A stretch of 64,000 nt of DNA from Rippkaea orientalis PCC 8801. Its GTDB lineage: Bacteria; Cyanobacteriota; Cyanobacteriia; Cyanobacteriales; Microcystaceae. Each line of letters starts with the position of its first letter. Positions within the stretch are counted from its first letter, which is position 1. The translations under genes and the position numbers were made by a program. Below the pieces are notes generated by a model. The model ran no database searches. It was not told the DNA's origin and was given only the letters and a program-made list of their open reading frames with translations. Below are positions 46,947 to 57,662 of the stretch, one piece after another. Location of the stretch: the NCBI RefSeq assembly GCF_000021805.1, contig NC_011726.1, positions 434,001-498,000 of the forward strand, read 5' to 3'.

Positions 46947-48857
46947 TTAACTCACCATCGAAGGTTGTCGATTACTAAAGAAAACTTGGAGAATTTGTTC
47001 CGCAATTTGGGGGCTAGTTAAGCCTAAATCGGCTTTTGATTGATCAGGGGTAGCATGATCCACTAAGCGATCGGGAACACCAAAGCGTTTGAGAGGAACT
47101 AACACATTATGGTCAGAGAACGCTTCAGCCACAGCAGACCCAAAACCGCCCATCAGACAACCCTCTTCAAGGGTGACAACTTTGCCGATGCGTTGAGCTA
47201 AGGGTAGAATTAACTCGGTATCCAAGGGTTTAACAAAACGGGCATTAACCACCGTGGCTTCGATGCCGTGTTCTCGGAGGGTTTCCGCCGCTTGTAAAGC
47301 CGTATTAACCATAGTTCCGTACCCCAGAATCAACAGATCATCTCCATTGCGGAGAATTTCGCCTTTTCCAATGGGGAGAGGTTCCCATCCTTCTTCCATC
47401 AAAGGCACACCGATACCGTTACCACGGGGATAGCGCATGGCGATCGGTCCATCAGTGTAATTAACCCCCGTCACGATCATGCGCTGTAATTCCGCCTCAT
47501 CTTTAGGAGCCATAATGGTCATATTGGGAATACAGCGCAGATAGGCGATATCGTACATTCCTTGGTGGGTTGGACCGTCTGCCCCGACAATTCCTGCGCG
47601 ATCCATACAGAAGAAAACGGGAAGATTTTGAATGCAGACATCATGGAGCACTTGGTCATAGGCTCGTTGCAGAAAAGTCGAGTAAATCGCTACTACGGGA
47701 CGCATTCCTTCACAAGCTAAGCCACCAGCTAAGGTAACGGCGTGTTGTTCGGCGATACCCACATCAATGTATTGTTTTGGCAGTTTTGCCTGAAGTTTAT
47801 CGAGTCCGGTTCCCGTAGCCATGGCTGCGGTAATACCGATAATTTTGGGGTTATTTTCCGCTAGGGTGGTCAAGGTATGGGCAAAGACTTTGGCGTAACT
47901 GGGGGGTTTCGGTTTACTCGACGGGATAGCCTTACCCGTGGCTAAATTAAAGGGACTTTGAGCATGGTAGCCCACTTGGTCTTTTTCCGCCAATTCGTAG
48001 CCTTTTCCTTTAACGGTGGCAACGTGAACGAGAACGGGTCCAGTGACTTTATGAGCCTGTTTAAAGGTACTAATGAGTTCCTGTAGGTTATGACCGTCGA
48101 TCGGACCGAAGTATTTAAACCCTAATTCTTCAATCACAGCCCCCACTTTAGACACTGCCAGGCGTTTCATCCCTTCTTTAACCCGTTCCATCTCCGGACT
48201 CAGGGAGTCGCCAAAAAAGGGCAAGTGTTTGAATTGTTCTTCGAGGTTGTCGGCGAGGAACTGAACGGGGTCACTGAGGCGAACTTTGTTGAGATAGCGA
48301 GAAATTGCCCCAACATTGGGAGAAATGGACATTTCATTGTCGTTTAAGACCACCATCAGATTAGTATGGGGTAAATGTCCTGCATGGTTGATGGCTTCTA
48401 AGGCCATACCCCCGGTAAGGGCTCCATCTCCGATGACGGCTACGACTTTGTAGTCTTCCCCTTGGGCATCTCTGGCTAAAGCCATGCCTAACGCCGCAGA
48501 AATACTTGTAGAAGCGTGTCCGGCTCCAAAATGGTCAAATTTGCTTTCACAACGTTTAAGATATCCTGCAATACCGTCTTTTTGTCGTAGGGTGTGGAAA
48601 TTTTTATAACGGCCGGTTAGCATTTTGTGGGGATAGGCTTGGTGTCCCACGTCCCAGGTCACTTTATCGCGGTCTAAGTCTAGGGTTTGATAGAGGGCGA
48701 TGGTTAATTCGACTACCCCTAAACCGGGGCCAAGGTGTCCCCCTGTTGCTGCGATGGTTTGTAGGTGCTTTTCTCGAATTTGACGGGCTACGTCTTCCAG
48801 TTGCCGGATGGATAGTCCATGCAATTGATTCGGATGAGTAATATCACTTATGTGCAT
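46947..48857 (-). CDS. dxs: 1-deoxy-D-xylulose-5-phosphate synthase
   Basis: First enzyme of the MEP isoprenoid route, condensing pyruvate and glyceraldehyde-3-phosphate. The 636-residue length is normal. Thiamin diphosphate binding is seen in [17 protein letters not shown], with the catalytic His in [10 protein letters not shown] and the [15 protein letters not shown] and [14 protein letters not shown] blocks in the middle domain. ATG at 48857. It supplies precursors for carotenoids and for chlorophyll phytyl chains, matching the neighbouring Z-ISO gene. Confidence 0.97.
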   Translation of the reverse strand: MHISDITHPNQLHGLSIRQLEDVARQIREKHLQTIAATGGHLGPGLGVVELTIALYQTLDLDRDKVTWDVGHQAYPHKMLTGRYKNFHTLRQKDGIAGYLKRCESKFDHFGAGHASTSISAALGMALARDAQGEDYKVVAVIGDGALTGGMALEAINHAGHLPHTNLMVVLNDNEMSISPNVGAISRYLNKVRLSDPVQFLADNLEEQFKHLPFFGDSLSPEMERVKEGMKRLAVSKVGAVIEELGFKYFGPIDGHNLQELISTFKQAHKVTGPVLVHVATVKGKGYELAEKDQVGYHAQSPFNLATGKAIPSSKPKPPSYAKVFAHTLTTLAENNPKIIGITAAMATGTGLDKLQAKLPKQYIDVGIAEQHAVTLAGGLACEGMRPVVAIYSTFLQRAYDQVLHDVCIQNLPVFFCMDRAGIVGADGPTHQGMYDIAYLRCIPNMTIMAPKDEAELQRMIVTGVNYTDGPIAMRYPRGNGIGVPLMEEGWEPLPIGKGEILRNGDDLLILGYGTMVNTALQAAETLREHGIEATVVNARFVKPLDTELILPLAQRIGKVVTLEEGCLMGGFGSAVAEAFSDHNVLVPLKRFGVPDRLVDHATPDQSKADLGLTSPQIAEQILQVFFSNRQPSMVS

Positions 48858-49019
48858 ATCGCCTTTTCTCTACCAGTTTTATAAGAATGCTATATCACAC
48901 TGTAATTCATTTTATGCCCTTGGTTTGTCAATTGCTCATGACTTGTTACACAAATCTTTCGTTTATCTCAAGTTTGTGTCAAACTTAGATAGAGCTATGT
49001 TTACAGCAATAAATGGTTT

Positions 49020-50129
49020 ATGAAAGTAGAATCCATTACAATTCAAAATTTTAAGCGATTTGATAATATTGAGGTTTCTTTTAAGAACAAAACCCTGCAA
49101 GAGGTTACTAATCGCTTCCTAATTCTTGGAGACAATGGGACAGGTAAAACAACGCTTCTCCAGGCAATTGCTCTCCCACTAGCTCTAGCTACAAAAAAAA
49201 TTCAAACAGTATCTGAATTTGACTGGGTAGGTTTTTTGCCAGGTCGATTTTGGATTGGAGGTTCACCCCATATTGAACTAGAAATATCATTTGAAGATGA
49301 GGAACTTGAAGCAACAAAGTCGGTAGCTAGAAGATGGTACGAGAAGCAACCAGTTGAATTTCGTCCTCCTGATTTTGTTGAACCTGGTAATAGTCATTTA
49401 GTTAAGTTAACTCTCAATGGAGAATATTGGAAGGTTGGAGAAGATAATAAACTTGAAGAACGCTCTCAATTTCAAGGTCGTTACTATGCTCAAAGATTGA
49501 TGAGAAGTGACCCTTCTGTGCGCTCTGAATTTTCTAGACTTCCTGGTATTTTTTGGTTCGATCAGTTTCGAAATCTTGGTTCAAATCCACTGACTGAAAG
49601 TAGTGGAGATGGACAAACAGATCATACGGCTGGCATTTCGTTTGATCTAGGTGTAGGACGTTTACGTCAGTATTTAATTCAGTGGGATCAAAAAAGAAGA
49701 ACAGGGCAAAATAATACTTCTATTGACTATCTCAAAGAATTACAGATTTATTATACAAAGGTTTTTCCTGAACGTTCATTCAGTGGAGTTGAATATCAAC
49801 CCAGTAATGATTCGCCAACGGAAATGAATACATATTTTACCCTATATGACGGGCATCGAACTTATGATATTGTTGAGATGTCAGCAGGAGAACAAGCAGT
49901 TTTTCCGATGCTCTATGAGATTGTTAGACAGCAAATTTCATACTCAATTGTTTTAGTCGATGAAATTGATTTAAACCTTCATCCTCCAGCAGCTCAGCTC
50001 TTGGTTAATCAACTTCCCAAGATTGCTCCTACTTGTCAATTCCTATTCACAACTCATTCTGAGGCTGTAAATGATGTAATTGGCGAAGAGGAAACTTATC
50101 GATTGCCAGGAGGGTCTTTGTGCCTGTAA
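49020..50129 (+). CDS. ABC-type (AAA_15/AAA_21) ATPase, first gene of a defence-like pair
   Basis: A 369-residue SMC/ABC-like ATPase. Walker A LGDNGTGKTT (residues 36-45), signature motif MSAGEQ near 287, Walker B VLVDEIDLNLHP near 312 and the switch His in TTHSEA near 344 are all present, so ATP hydrolysis looks intact. N-terminal MKVESITIQNFKRF is the AAA_15 opening. The gene overlaps the next one by ten bases and contains no HIP1 octamer, unlike most genes around it. The pair layout resembles PARIS (AriA-AriB) or split OLD systems. No Shine-Dalgarno is clear. Confidence 0.85.
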   Translation: MKVESITIQNFKRFDNIEVSFKNKTLQEVTNRFLILGDNGTGKTTLLQAIALPLALATKKIQTVSEFDWVGFLPGRFWIGGSPHIELEISFEDEELEATKSVARRWYEKQPVEFRPPDFVEPGNSHLVKLTLNGEYWKVGEDNKLEERSQFQGRYYAQRLMRSDPSVRSEFSRLPGIFWFDQFRNLGSNPLTESSGDGQTDHTAGISFDLGVGRLRQYLIQWDQKRRTGQNNTSIDYLKELQIYYTKVFPERSFSGVEYQPSNDSPTEMNTYFTLYDGHRTYDIVEMSAGEQAVFPMLYEIVRQQISYSIVLVDEIDLNLHPPAAQLLVNQLPKIAPTCQFLFTTHSEAVNDVIGEEETYRLPGGSLCL

Positions 50130-50980
50130 ACGTTCTTTATTGCGAAGGAGGAAAAAATACTCCTGATAGTCGTGTTTTATCAAACCTATTGTTGGGGTTA
50201 GAACCTAAGGTAAGGGTAAGACCTGTTCGCACCAAATATGGACTTGATAGGCTAATTATTTTTTTAAAGCAAGAGAAGAATTTTGGATCTAATGTTACAG
50301 TAGCAGCTCTTAAAGATAGAGATTTTGATCGTGATGACTCATCACCTCAAGCCTCTCCCCGTGAATGGTTTGCTAAGGACAATGATCAGACTATACAGGT
50401 AGGTTGGTCATGGGAAAGAAAGGAGATTGAAAACTATTTAGTTGATCCAGAAGTCGTGCAACGTGCACTTGGTTCCAAAGCTCCCCCAATAGATGACTAT
50501 CGTTCAGCACTTGAAGAATCTGCTAAAGCCATCACCGATTATACTGCTGCCAGAATTGCGTTATCTCTCGCTCAACCATCGTCATTGTCACTAAAAAATT
50601 ACTGGGGTAATCATGGCATAAACAAGAAGCATTTATTTCCAGAACATCTTCTCGAATCTGACTGTCGTGATGCGATAAAAAATATAGTTAGCGAAGTTGA
50701 ACAATCTCAAACAATTCAGGAAGATTGTGTTTTAGAGACTTTTGATCAGTTAATTTTAACTTGCCGAATCGGAGGCTGCAGATTTCAGGATTTCTTAACT
50801 TTCTTCTCTGGCAAGGACTTACTTTATGGAATGAAGACATCATTAGCCGAATTTTCGCTTGGAGAACCAACTGCTTTTCTAGAGAGGGTTGTCAAAGGAA
50901 TTGAGGATTCATCAGATGTTTGGTCTTGGTTGCCAGAGTGGAATCAATTAAGACAGGTGGTTCAACAGTTTAGTCTTTGA
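50120..50980 (+). CDS. TOPRIM-like (DUF4435-type) protein, second gene of the pair
   Basis: A 286-residue protein. Near the N-terminus is the acidic pattern of a TOPRIM fold: E9 in LYCEGGK and D66/D68 in AALKDRDFD. The middle reads GWSWERKEIENYLVD, a pattern found in DUF4435-type proteins. The rest is helical and unrecognised. AriB of PARIS is a TOPRIM/DUF4435 protein that acts with an ATPase, so a nuclease-effector role is inferred. GTG start at 50120 has AGGAGGG six bases upstream and overlaps the ATPase stop, indicating tight translational coupling. Confidence 0.75.
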   Translation: MPVNVLYCEGGKNTPDSRVLSNLLLGLEPKVRVRPVRTKYGLDRLIIFLKQEKNFGSNVTVAALKDRDFDRDDSSPQASPREWFAKDNDQTIQVGWSWERKEIENYLVDPEVVQRALGSKAPPIDDYRSALEESAKAITDYTAARIALSLAQPSSLSLKNYWGNHGINKKHLFPEHLLESDCRDAIKNIVSEVEQSQTIQEDCVLETFDQLILTCRIGGCRFQDFLTFFSGKDLLYGMKTSLAEFSLGEPTAFLERVVKGIEDSSDVWSWLPEWNQLRQVVQQFSL

Positions 50981-51090
50981 AAAAATATGATTTATCTGAA
51001 GCAATAGTCATAAAGCCTCTGTTAAAAACTCCCATGCCTTCGCTACAATAAAGACATAGGAGCATTAATATTAATAGTTATCAGATGAGA

Positions 51091-51822
51091 TTAAACCCCT
51101 AAATAGGCAGCTAATTCTTCTGAACCGCCGATCGCTTTCCCATCGATAAAGACTTGGGGAGTGGTGGTTTTCCCACTCACCGCCCGTAGGGATTTGGTGG
51201 TAACATCTTTTCCTAGGACGATCTCTTCGTATTCTAACCCTTTATCGGTTAGCATCTGTTTTGCTTTGGCACAGAAAGGACAACCTACTTTAGAAAATAG
51301 GGAAACTAGGGGACGTTTCTTGGCATTAGGGTTAATATACTTAAGCATCGTCTCTGCATCGGATACCTCAAAGGGATCGCCAGGGACTTCGGGTTCGATG
51401 AACATTTTCTCAACAAACCCGTCTTTGACTAGCATGGAATACCGCCAAGAGCGTTTACCAAACCCTAAATCAGCTTTATCGACTAACATTCCCATGCCTT
51501 CGGTAAATTCTCCATTGCCATCGGGAATTAGGATTACATTATCTGCTTCTTGATCCTTAGCCCATTCGTTCATGACAAAGGTATCATTCACAGACAAACA
51601 AATAATGCTGTCTACTCCATTTTCTTTGAACACGGGAGCTAATTCATTATACCCTGGCAGGTGGGTTGAGGAACAGGTGGGTGTAAAAGCCCCAGGCAAG
51701 GAAAACACAACAACGGTTTTTCCGGCAAAAAGCTCATCGGTGGTTACATCTACCCATTCATTATTTTTCCGTGTCCGAAAGGTGACATTGGGAACTTTCT
51801 GTCCTTCTTTGTTGGGAAGCAT
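51091..51822 (-). CDS. Peroxiredoxin-glutaredoxin fusion (hybrid Prx5)
   Basis: A 243-residue fusion. The N-terminal type II peroxiredoxin (about 1-160) has its peroxidatic cysteine C50 in [10 protein letters not shown]. The C-terminal glutaredoxin (about 168-243) has the CPFC redox pair near 180 and the glutathione-binding TTPQVFIDG and GGSEEL motifs. Such hybrids reduce peroxides using glutathione without separate glutaredoxin. Both domains look active. ATG 51822. Same gene arrangement type is known from Haemophilus and some cyanobacteria. Confidence 0.93.
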   Translation of the reverse strand: MLPNKEGQKVPNVTFRTRKNNEWVDVTTDELFAGKTVVVFSLPGAFTPTCSSTHLPGYNELAPVFKENGVDSIICLSVNDTFVMNEWAKDQEADNVILIPDGNGEFTEGMGMLVDKADLGFGKRSWRYSMLVKDGFVEKMFIEPEVPGDPFEVSDAETMLKYINPNAKKRPLVSLFSKVGCPFCAKAKQMLTDKGLEYEEIVLGKDVTTKSLRAVSGKTTTPQVFIDGKAIGGSEELAAYLGV

Positions 51823-52018
51823 CGTCGTTAACTCCTAAATAACTTTCAGCTAAACTGACTTTTTACCTTGTCTCTTTAAGTGTAGTCATAACGATTCCGT
51901 TTTGTCAAGACAAAAAAGAACGAGTATGGTGACACACCCACAGAGTGCTAACTTTTCTTGAGTCCCTTGACATTGGCAATGCTTTATACTAGGTATTAAT
52001 GCTTCTGCCTTAGTTCCT

Positions 52019-52723
52019 ATGAATATACTAATTGTCGAAGACGCACCCGAAATCGCAAACTTAATTCAAGAAACCCTAGAAAGGGAATCATTTATCTGTC
52101 AAATTGCCTCTGATGGACTGGCTGCTTTAGAACTGTTTAAACGACAGCAACCCGATTTAATCATTCTGGATTTAATGTTACCTAAATTAGATGGCTTAGA
52201 AGTCTGTACTCGCATTCGCCAAACGTCAACAAACAAAGACCCCTATATTTTAATGTTAACCGCTAAAGGAGAAGCAATTGATCGCGTGATTGGCCTCTCA
52301 ACGGGTGCTGATGACTACTTAGTTAAACCTTTTAGTCCTATTGAATTAGTAGCTAGGGTGAGAGCCCTGTTGCGTCGTAGTTTACGTCATGGAGGACAAC
52401 CCAAAAATGTTTATCAAACCGCCCATTTTATTGTAGACTTAGATCGCCATATTGCTACTCGTAAATTAGACAATGAATCCGAAGAAACGCTAGAATTAAC
52501 GACATTAGAATTTAGTTTATTATCCACCTTTATGAGTTATCCAGGCCGCGTTTGGAGTCGCAGTCAATTAATAGAGAAGTTATGGGGAGATGACTTTTTT
52601 GGAGATGAACGAGTTGTGGATACTCATATTAGGAGATTACGCAAAAAAATTGAGCCTGATACTGCTAATCCAACCTTTATTAAAACGGTTGTCGGAATTG
52701 GATATAAATTTGAAGATAATTAA
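52019..52723 (+). CDS. OmpR-family response regulator
   Basis: A 234-residue two-domain regulator. The receiver (1-120) has phospho-acceptor D51 in ILDLMLP and the invariant K103 in YLVKPFSP. The OmpR winged helix (about 135-232) includes LTTLEFSLLSTFM and VVDTHIRRLRKKIE. The following histidine kinase begins 33 bases later and is the likely partner. A TATACT at 51985-51990 may be its -10 box; a TTGACA at 51967-51972 is too close. Specific target genes are not readable; it is not assigned to a named pair such as ManR. Confidence 0.92.
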   Translation: MNILIVEDAPEIANLIQETLERESFICQIASDGLAALELFKRQQPDLIILDLMLPKLDGLEVCTRIRQTSTNKDPYILMLTAKGEAIDRVIGLSTGADDYLVKPFSPIELVARVRALLRRSLRHGGQPKNVYQTAHFIVDLDRHIATRKLDNESEETLELTTLEFSLLSTFMSYPGRVWSRSQLIEKLWGDDFFGDERVVDTHIRRLRKKIEPDTANPTFIKTVVGIGYKFEDN

Positions 52724-52756
52724 TTTTTCTTTTGCTTTTTGTATGCTATTTTTAAA

Positions 52757-53851
52757 ATGTCTAAGCCAAGTTTAAGAACTCGACTATTTTTATCGCATTT
52801 ATTGGTGATGATTGTAGGCTTATTAAGCTTTATTATTATTGCTAAAATTTCCTCACCACGAATGTTTGTTTTACGGTTAGAACAATTAGAAAAAAGAGGA
52901 TTTTTTACGGTTAGAACGGCAAGAACTTATTTAGTGAAAGGATTTGAAACCGCTTGGAATAATAGTGCTATTTGGTCAGTTATTTTTGGCGGAAGTGCCG
53001 CAGGATTATTGAGTTATTGGGTATCTTGCCGCATTATGCAACCCTTAAACCAAATGAAGGAAATTACCGAAAAATTAGCCGAAGGAAACTTAGAAGAAAG
53101 AATGCCAGAAAGTGATATCCCTGAATTAAATCAATTAGGAATGAGCTTTAATTATATGGCTAATAGTTTAGAAAATGTAGAAAAAAGACGGCGAGAATTA
53201 GTTAGTGATATGACCCACGAATTACGAACTCCGTTAACAGTAGTTAGAGGATATTTAGAAGAATTAGCAGATAATTCTATTGAACCTTCCCCTGAACTTT
53301 ATCTAAAATTAGTGAAAGAAACCCGCAGATTAGAACGATTAATTCAAGATCTTCAAGAACTCTCCAAGGCAGAAGCAGGGTATTTATCGATTACCTTACG
53401 ACCCATTAATCTCATTCCTATTTTAATAGCATTACTTGAAAAATTTTCTGATCAAATATTAGATGAAGGTCCCCTGCTTAAATTAGACTATCCCAAAAGT
53501 TTACCCCCAGTCTTAGCGGATAGCGATCGCATCGAACAAATTTTAGTGAACCTCATTGGTAACGCTATCCGTTACACTGAAACCGGGACAATTACCATTA
53601 AAGCATGGCGCGATCGCCATCGGGTTTTTATATCAGTGATTGATACCGGAATCGGTATTAAACCCGAAGATTTACCCTTTGTTTTTGAACGGTTTTGGCG
53701 TGCCGATAAATCCCGATCACGCTATTCTGGAGGAACAGGAATTGGACTAGCCATTACTCGTCGTTTAGTTGAATTACAAGGAGGAAATATAGAAGTGAGT
53801 AGCCAATTAGGCAAAGGCAGTACCTTTACTTTCTATCTTAGTGTTGCTTAA
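52757..53851 (+). CDS. Membrane histidine kinase (HAMP-HisKA-HATPase)
   Basis: A 364-residue sensor kinase. Two membrane helices (about residues 10-30 and 70-90) bracket a short periplasmic loop of roughly 35 residues, then HAMP (about 93-145), HisKA with phospho-acceptor His153 in [10 protein letters not shown], and the HATPase domain with N box ([10 protein letters not shown]), G1 (DTGIGI), F box and G2 (GGTGIGLAI). The short loop suggests signal sensing in the membrane rather than of a soluble ligand. ATG 52757 is preferred over an in-frame TTG at 52739. Confidence 0.92.
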   Translation: MSKPSLRTRLFLSHLLVMIVGLLSFIIIAKISSPRMFVLRLEQLEKRGFFTVRTARTYLVKGFETAWNNSAIWSVIFGGSAAGLLSYWVSCRIMQPLNQMKEITEKLAEGNLEERMPESDIPELNQLGMSFNYMANSLENVEKRRRELVSDMTHELRTPLTVVRGYLEELADNSIEPSPELYLKLVKETRRLERLIQDLQELSKAEAGYLSITLRPINLIPILIALLEKFSDQILDEGPLLKLDYPKSLPPVLADSDRIEQILVNLIGNAIRYTETGTITIKAWRDRHRVFISVIDTGIGIKPEDLPFVFERFWRADKSRSRYSGGTGIGLAITRRLVELQGGNIEVSSQLGKGSTFTFYLSVA

Positions 53852-53890
53852 TTGTTCAAGGATTTCTGAAACTGATTAGTAATTAACTCA

Positions 53891-54607
53891 ATGTGGAATA
53901 ATCCTCCGAAAAATTTAGCGTTAACATCCTCAGAAATTGCTGTTTGGAAAATGAACCTCAATTTATCTTCTACAGAAGTTCAAAAACGCCTAACACTTCT
54001 GAATAGCGAAGAACAAAGTAAAGCCAAACGGTTTCATTTTGAACAACATCAAAGACGCTTTATCGTAGCAAGAAGTACCTTGAAAATGATTTTAGGACAA
54101 TATTTAAACATTGCTCCCCAAACTATTGAATTTGAGTATAGTTCACGGGGAAAACCCAGATTAAGCGATCACTTAAGCGGTGATAAAATACAATTTAATA
54201 CCTCCCATTCCGAAGAATTAGCGATTTATGCAATAACCTGCGATCGCCCTATTGGTGTTGATGTGGAATACATTCGTACGATAAAAGATGCAAAGCACCT
54301 AGCGCAACGCTTCTTCACCCCTCAAGAATACGAGCAAATTAGCCCCCTTTCTTCCCCTGACCTCGAAAAAGCCTTTTTTCAGCTTTGGACAGCCAAGGAA
54401 GCCTATTTAAAAGCCACAGGCGAAGGAATTGCTGGAGGGCTAGATCAAGTAGAAGTTTGCCTAACCCCTCCCTTGAAATTGATTAACCTTCCTCAGAACC
54501 AATCTAGAGTAAACTGGACTATATCCTCTTTTATGCCCCATCCTAATTATCAAGGAGCAGTCGTTGTTCAAGGGGATTGCTTAAATATTAATTATTGGCA
54601 ATTGTAG
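53891..54607 (+). CDS. Sfp-type 4'-phosphopantetheinyl transferase
   Basis: Transfers phosphopantetheine to carrier proteins, such as acyl carrier protein or PKS/NRPS domains. The 238-residue length marks the two-domain Sfp/HetI class. Magnesium ligands are in GVDVEYIR near residue 122-129 and the WTAKEAYLKATGEGI signature follows near 175. Cyanobacteria usually have a single such enzyme that serves all carriers. It lies between the kinase and rfbD genes, 39 bases after the former. ATG 53891. Confidence 0.93.
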   Translation: MWNNPPKNLALTSSEIAVWKMNLNLSSTEVQKRLTLLNSEEQSKAKRFHFEQHQRRFIVARSTLKMILGQYLNIAPQTIEFEYSSRGKPRLSDHLSGDKIQFNTSHSEELAIYAITCDRPIGVDVEYIRTIKDAKHLAQRFFTPQEYEQISPLSSPDLEKAFFQLWTAKEAYLKATGEGIAGGLDQVEVCLTPPLKLINLPQNQSRVNWTISSFMPHPNYQGAVVVQGDCLNINYWQL

Positions 54608-54639
54608 GGTAAAATGTGAAACAAAGACCGCTAAAAAAG

Positions 54640-55530
54640 ATGAGCAAAAAAATCTTAGTTACGGGAATCGATGGACAGGTAGGGCAAGAGTTGAAAAAGA
54701 CGCTTAACCCATTAGGAGAAGTGATCGGAGTCAACCGTCAAACAATAGACTTGACTAAACCTGATCGCCTTCGTCAACTAATCCAAGAAATTCACCCTAA
54801 TATTATCATCAATGGGGCTGCTTATACGGCAGTTGACCAAGCAGAAAAAGAACCCGAACTTGCCTTAGCGGTTAACGGAATTGCACCAACAATTATCGCA
54901 GAAGAAGCCCATAAATTAGGGGCGTTTCTCCTGCACATTTCTACTGATTATGTTTTTGATGGTACAAAAAATATTCCCTACACCGAAGAAGATCCTACCC
55001 ATCCCCTAAGTGTTTATGGACAAAGTAAACTCGCTGGAGAACAAGGAATCCAGAAACACAGCGATCGCTATGTTATTTTACGAACAGCATGGGTTTATGG
55101 AAGCTATGGCAAGAGCAATTTTGTCAAAACCATGCTACGCTTAGGCCAGGAACGAGAGCAAATTAGGGTAGTGTCTGATCAAATTGGTAGCCCTACTTGG
55201 GCACAAGATATTGCTCAGACAATTAACCAATTACTATTGACCTTAGACCTAAAAAATACTGCCGAAATTTATCATTTTACCAATAGTGGGGTTGCTAGTT
55301 GGTATGACTTCGCTGTAACCATTTTTGAAGAAGCTCAAAACATTGGGTTTCCTTTGAAAGTTCAACAAGTAGATCCTATTACCACTGCCGATTATCCTAC
55401 CCCCGCTAAACGCCCCTCCTCTTCGGTTCTTTCAGGACAAAAAATAACAGCTACTCTCGGAAAATATGCTCCCTATTGGCGCAATTCTCTTAAACAAATG
55501 CTGACTCAATTATACCAAAAAACACCATGA
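54640..55530 (+). CDS. rfbD: dTDP-4-dehydrorhamnose reductase
   Basis: Last step of dTDP-L-rhamnose synthesis. A short-chain dehydrogenase with NAD(P) motif GIDGQVGQ at residues about 7-14, NGAAYTAVDQAE, STDYVFDG and catalytic YGQSK (YxxxK). The 296-residue length is normal. ATG 54640 starts MSKKILVTG; a GTG at 54616 would add eight residues. Its stop overlaps the sulfotransferase ATG by four bases (ATGA), so the two are translationally coupled. Confidence 0.94.
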   Translation: MSKKILVTGIDGQVGQELKKTLNPLGEVIGVNRQTIDLTKPDRLRQLIQEIHPNIIINGAAYTAVDQAEKEPELALAVNGIAPTIIAEEAHKLGAFLLHISTDYVFDGTKNIPYTEEDPTHPLSVYGQSKLAGEQGIQKHSDRYVILRTAWVYGSYGKSNFVKTMLRLGQEREQIRVVSDQIGSPTWAQDIAQTINQLLLTLDLKNTAEIYHFTNSGVASWYDFAVTIFEEAQNIGFPLKVQQVDPITTADYPTPAKRPSSSVLSGQKITATLGKYAPYWRNSLKQMLTQLYQKTP

Positions 55531-56534
55531 ATGATCAGTCATCTTTAAAGCAGCTTGGTGCTATCTTTGGAACAGGAAGAAGTGGCTCAACTTGGCTAGG
55601 AGCAATTATTAATAGTCATCCTGATGTTGCTTATCGTTTTGAACCATTTCATCGCTTACAACGGAAAAACCAAGAAATAGCCAAAGTGATAAACCATTTA
55701 AAATCTGGCTTAATTTCAGAACAGGGTGTCTTGGAAATTTATGATCTTTTATTGCCCGCTTATCCAGAGATAGAAAAACCCCCATTTTTCCCTAAAAATT
55801 TTGCTTTAGGTATAGGAAAAGGTCAAAATTTGTTGTGGCCATTATCTCGAAAAATTAATATTTTTAATCATTTATTTAAACAACTATACACACCTCGGCA
55901 AAAACCCTTATTAATATTTAAAGAGGTTGGATATATTGAAGTTCCTAAAATTTTAGTCCAGCAGACAACAATTCCAATTGTTTATATGATGCGTCATCCT
56001 TGTGCCGTAATCTCATCAGTGATTAAGGGACAAAATCAATCGATTATGTCTACTGGAAGAATACCTGTCTTGGGAAACTTGCTGCAGAAATATGAACCTA
56101 ACTTAGCTGAAAAATATCATCATGAGTTAGACAACATGACAATCTATGAAAAACAAGCATTGTTATGGTTTATTGAAGTTGAACAGTCCTTTTTATCCTT
56201 TCAAGGTTATGCAAATGGCTTAGTGATCTTTTATGAAGAATTAGTCAACAATACCTTACCAATGGCTGAAAAAGTTTTAACTCATTTTGGATTATCTCTA
56301 GACCAACAAGTCACAGAGTTCATTGAAGAAAGTATAAAACCCCCATCCTCAAAAGCGTGGTTCAAAGAATTTGGCATCAGAAATAACTACTTCACCGTCT
56401 ACCGAGATTCAAAAAAGGGGCTAGATAAATGGAAAAATGATATACTACCAGAAGAACAAAAGAAAATTTTTAACATTGTTAAAGATAGTCAGGCATTCCA
56501 GTGGGGAGTAGATCTGGGCCTATGGAATGTCTAA
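55527..56534 (+). CDS. Sulfotransferase
   Basis: A 335-residue PAPS-dependent sulfotransferase-fold protein. The 5'-phosphosulfate-binding loop is GTGRSGSTWLG near residue 15, and the 3'-phosphate-binding region is in YMMRHPCAVISS near 150. Embedded between rfbD and rfbA, it probably sulfates a rhamnose-containing glycan or a lipid, but the acceptor is inferred from position only. It overlaps rfbD by four bases. ATG 55527. Confidence 0.85.
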   Translation: MNDQSSLKQLGAIFGTGRSGSTWLGAIINSHPDVAYRFEPFHRLQRKNQEIAKVINHLKSGLISEQGVLEIYDLLLPAYPEIEKPPFFPKNFALGIGKGQNLLWPLSRKINIFNHLFKQLYTPRQKPLLIFKEVGYIEVPKILVQQTTIPIVYMMRHPCAVISSVIKGQNQSIMSTGRIPVLGNLLQKYEPNLAEKYHHELDNMTIYEKQALLWFIEVEQSFLSFQGYANGLVIFYEELVNNTLPMAEKVLTHFGLSLDQQVTEFIEESIKPPSSKAWFKEFGIRNNYFTVYRDSKKGLDKWKNDILPEEQKKIFNIVKDSQAFQWGVDLGLWNV

Positions 56535-56571
56535 CAATAAAATTAATCAACCAATTGTAACTAAGGAAATT

Positions 56572-57645
56572 ATGAAAGCTCTTATTCTGTCCGGTGGCAA
56601 AGGAACCCGACTTAGACCCTTAACCTATACAGGAGCTAAACAATTAGTTCCTGTAGCTAATAAACCCATTTTATGGTATGGAATTGAATCCATTGTCGCC
56701 GCAGGAATTACCGATATTGGGATTATTATTAGTCCCGAAACAGGAGAAGAAATTCAAGAAGTAACCGGAAACGGTGATCGCTTTGGGGCAAACATTACCT
56801 ATATTCCCCAAGATCATCCCCTAGGACTAGCCCATGCGGTGAAAATTGCCCAACCCTTTTTAGGAGATGCTCCCTTTATTATGTACTTGGGAGATAACCT
56901 TATTCAAGACGATCTCAAACCCTTTTTATCTAAGTTTGAAAGTCAGGATCTTGATGGGTTAATTTTGCTGCGATCGGTTAGTAATCCCTCCGCTTTTGGG
57001 GTCGCTAAAGTTGATCAAAATGGACGAGTTTTACAGTTAGTTGAAAAGCCCAAAGTTCCCCCCTCTAATTTAGCCTTAGTTGGGGTTTATTTTTTTAACA
57101 CTGTAATTCATCATGCTATTGCCTCAATTGTTCCTTCAGAACGGGGAGAATTGGAAATTACTGATGCTATTCAAGCTTTAATCGATCAGCAAAAAAAAGT
57201 AGAATCAGTACAACTCAATGGTTGGTGGCTAGATACGGGAAAAAAAGATGATTTACTAGAAGCTAATCGGATCATTCTTGATACAGATTTAGAGACAAAG
57301 AAAGGGGGAGAAATTGATAGTAAAAGTCAGATTATTGGGCGCGTCAATATTGGTGAAGGATCGAAAATTGTTAACAGTACCGTACGAGGTCCCGTAATCA
57401 TTGGAGAAAATTGTCACATTGAAAATTGTTTTATTGGTCCTTATACTAGCGTGGGGAATAAAGTCACACTCATTGATGCTGATATTGAACACAGTGTTCT
57501 ATTAGAAGGAGCACAAATCTTAGAAATCCATCAGCGAATTGTTGATAGTTTAATTGGGCGACGAGCCAAACTAGAAATGGCTCATCAACGGCCAAAAGCA
57601 CTCCAATTTATGATTGGAGATGATACTCATATCGAATTAGTTTAA
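56572..57645 (+). CDS. rfbA: Glucose-1-phosphate thymidylyltransferase (long form)
   Basis: First step of dTDP-glucose formation. The nucleotidyltransferase signature GGKGTRLRPLT is at residues about 8-18. The C-terminal half has left-handed beta-helix repeats (GPVIIGENCHIENC), typical of the long 355-residue form rather than the short RmlA. ATG 56572 is chosen because AAGGA stands five bases upstream; an earlier ATG at 56527 would overlap the sulfotransferase by eight bases and add 15 residues. Confidence 0.92.
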   Translation: MKALILSGGKGTRLRPLTYTGAKQLVPVANKPILWYGIESIVAAGITDIGIIISPETGEEIQEVTGNGDRFGANITYIPQDHPLGLAHAVKIAQPFLGDAPFIMYLGDNLIQDDLKPFLSKFESQDLDGLILLRSVSNPSAFGVAKVDQNGRVLQLVEKPKVPPSNLALVGVYFFNTVIHHAIASIVPSERGELEITDAIQALIDQQKKVESVQLNGWWLDTGKKDDLLEANRIILDTDLETKKGGEIDSKSQIIGRVNIGEGSKIVNSTVRGPVIIGENCHIENCFIGPYTSVGNKVTLIDADIEHSVLLEGAQILEIHQRIVDSLIGRRAKLEMAHQRPKALQFMIGDDTHIELV

Positions 57646-57662
57646 AGAAGGAGTAACTACCG

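Noticed and set aside
51967-51990. Sigma-70 promoter TTGACA/TATACT before the response regulator
   Set aside because: The spacer is 12 bases, too short for a standard promoter, so only the -10 part is mentioned.
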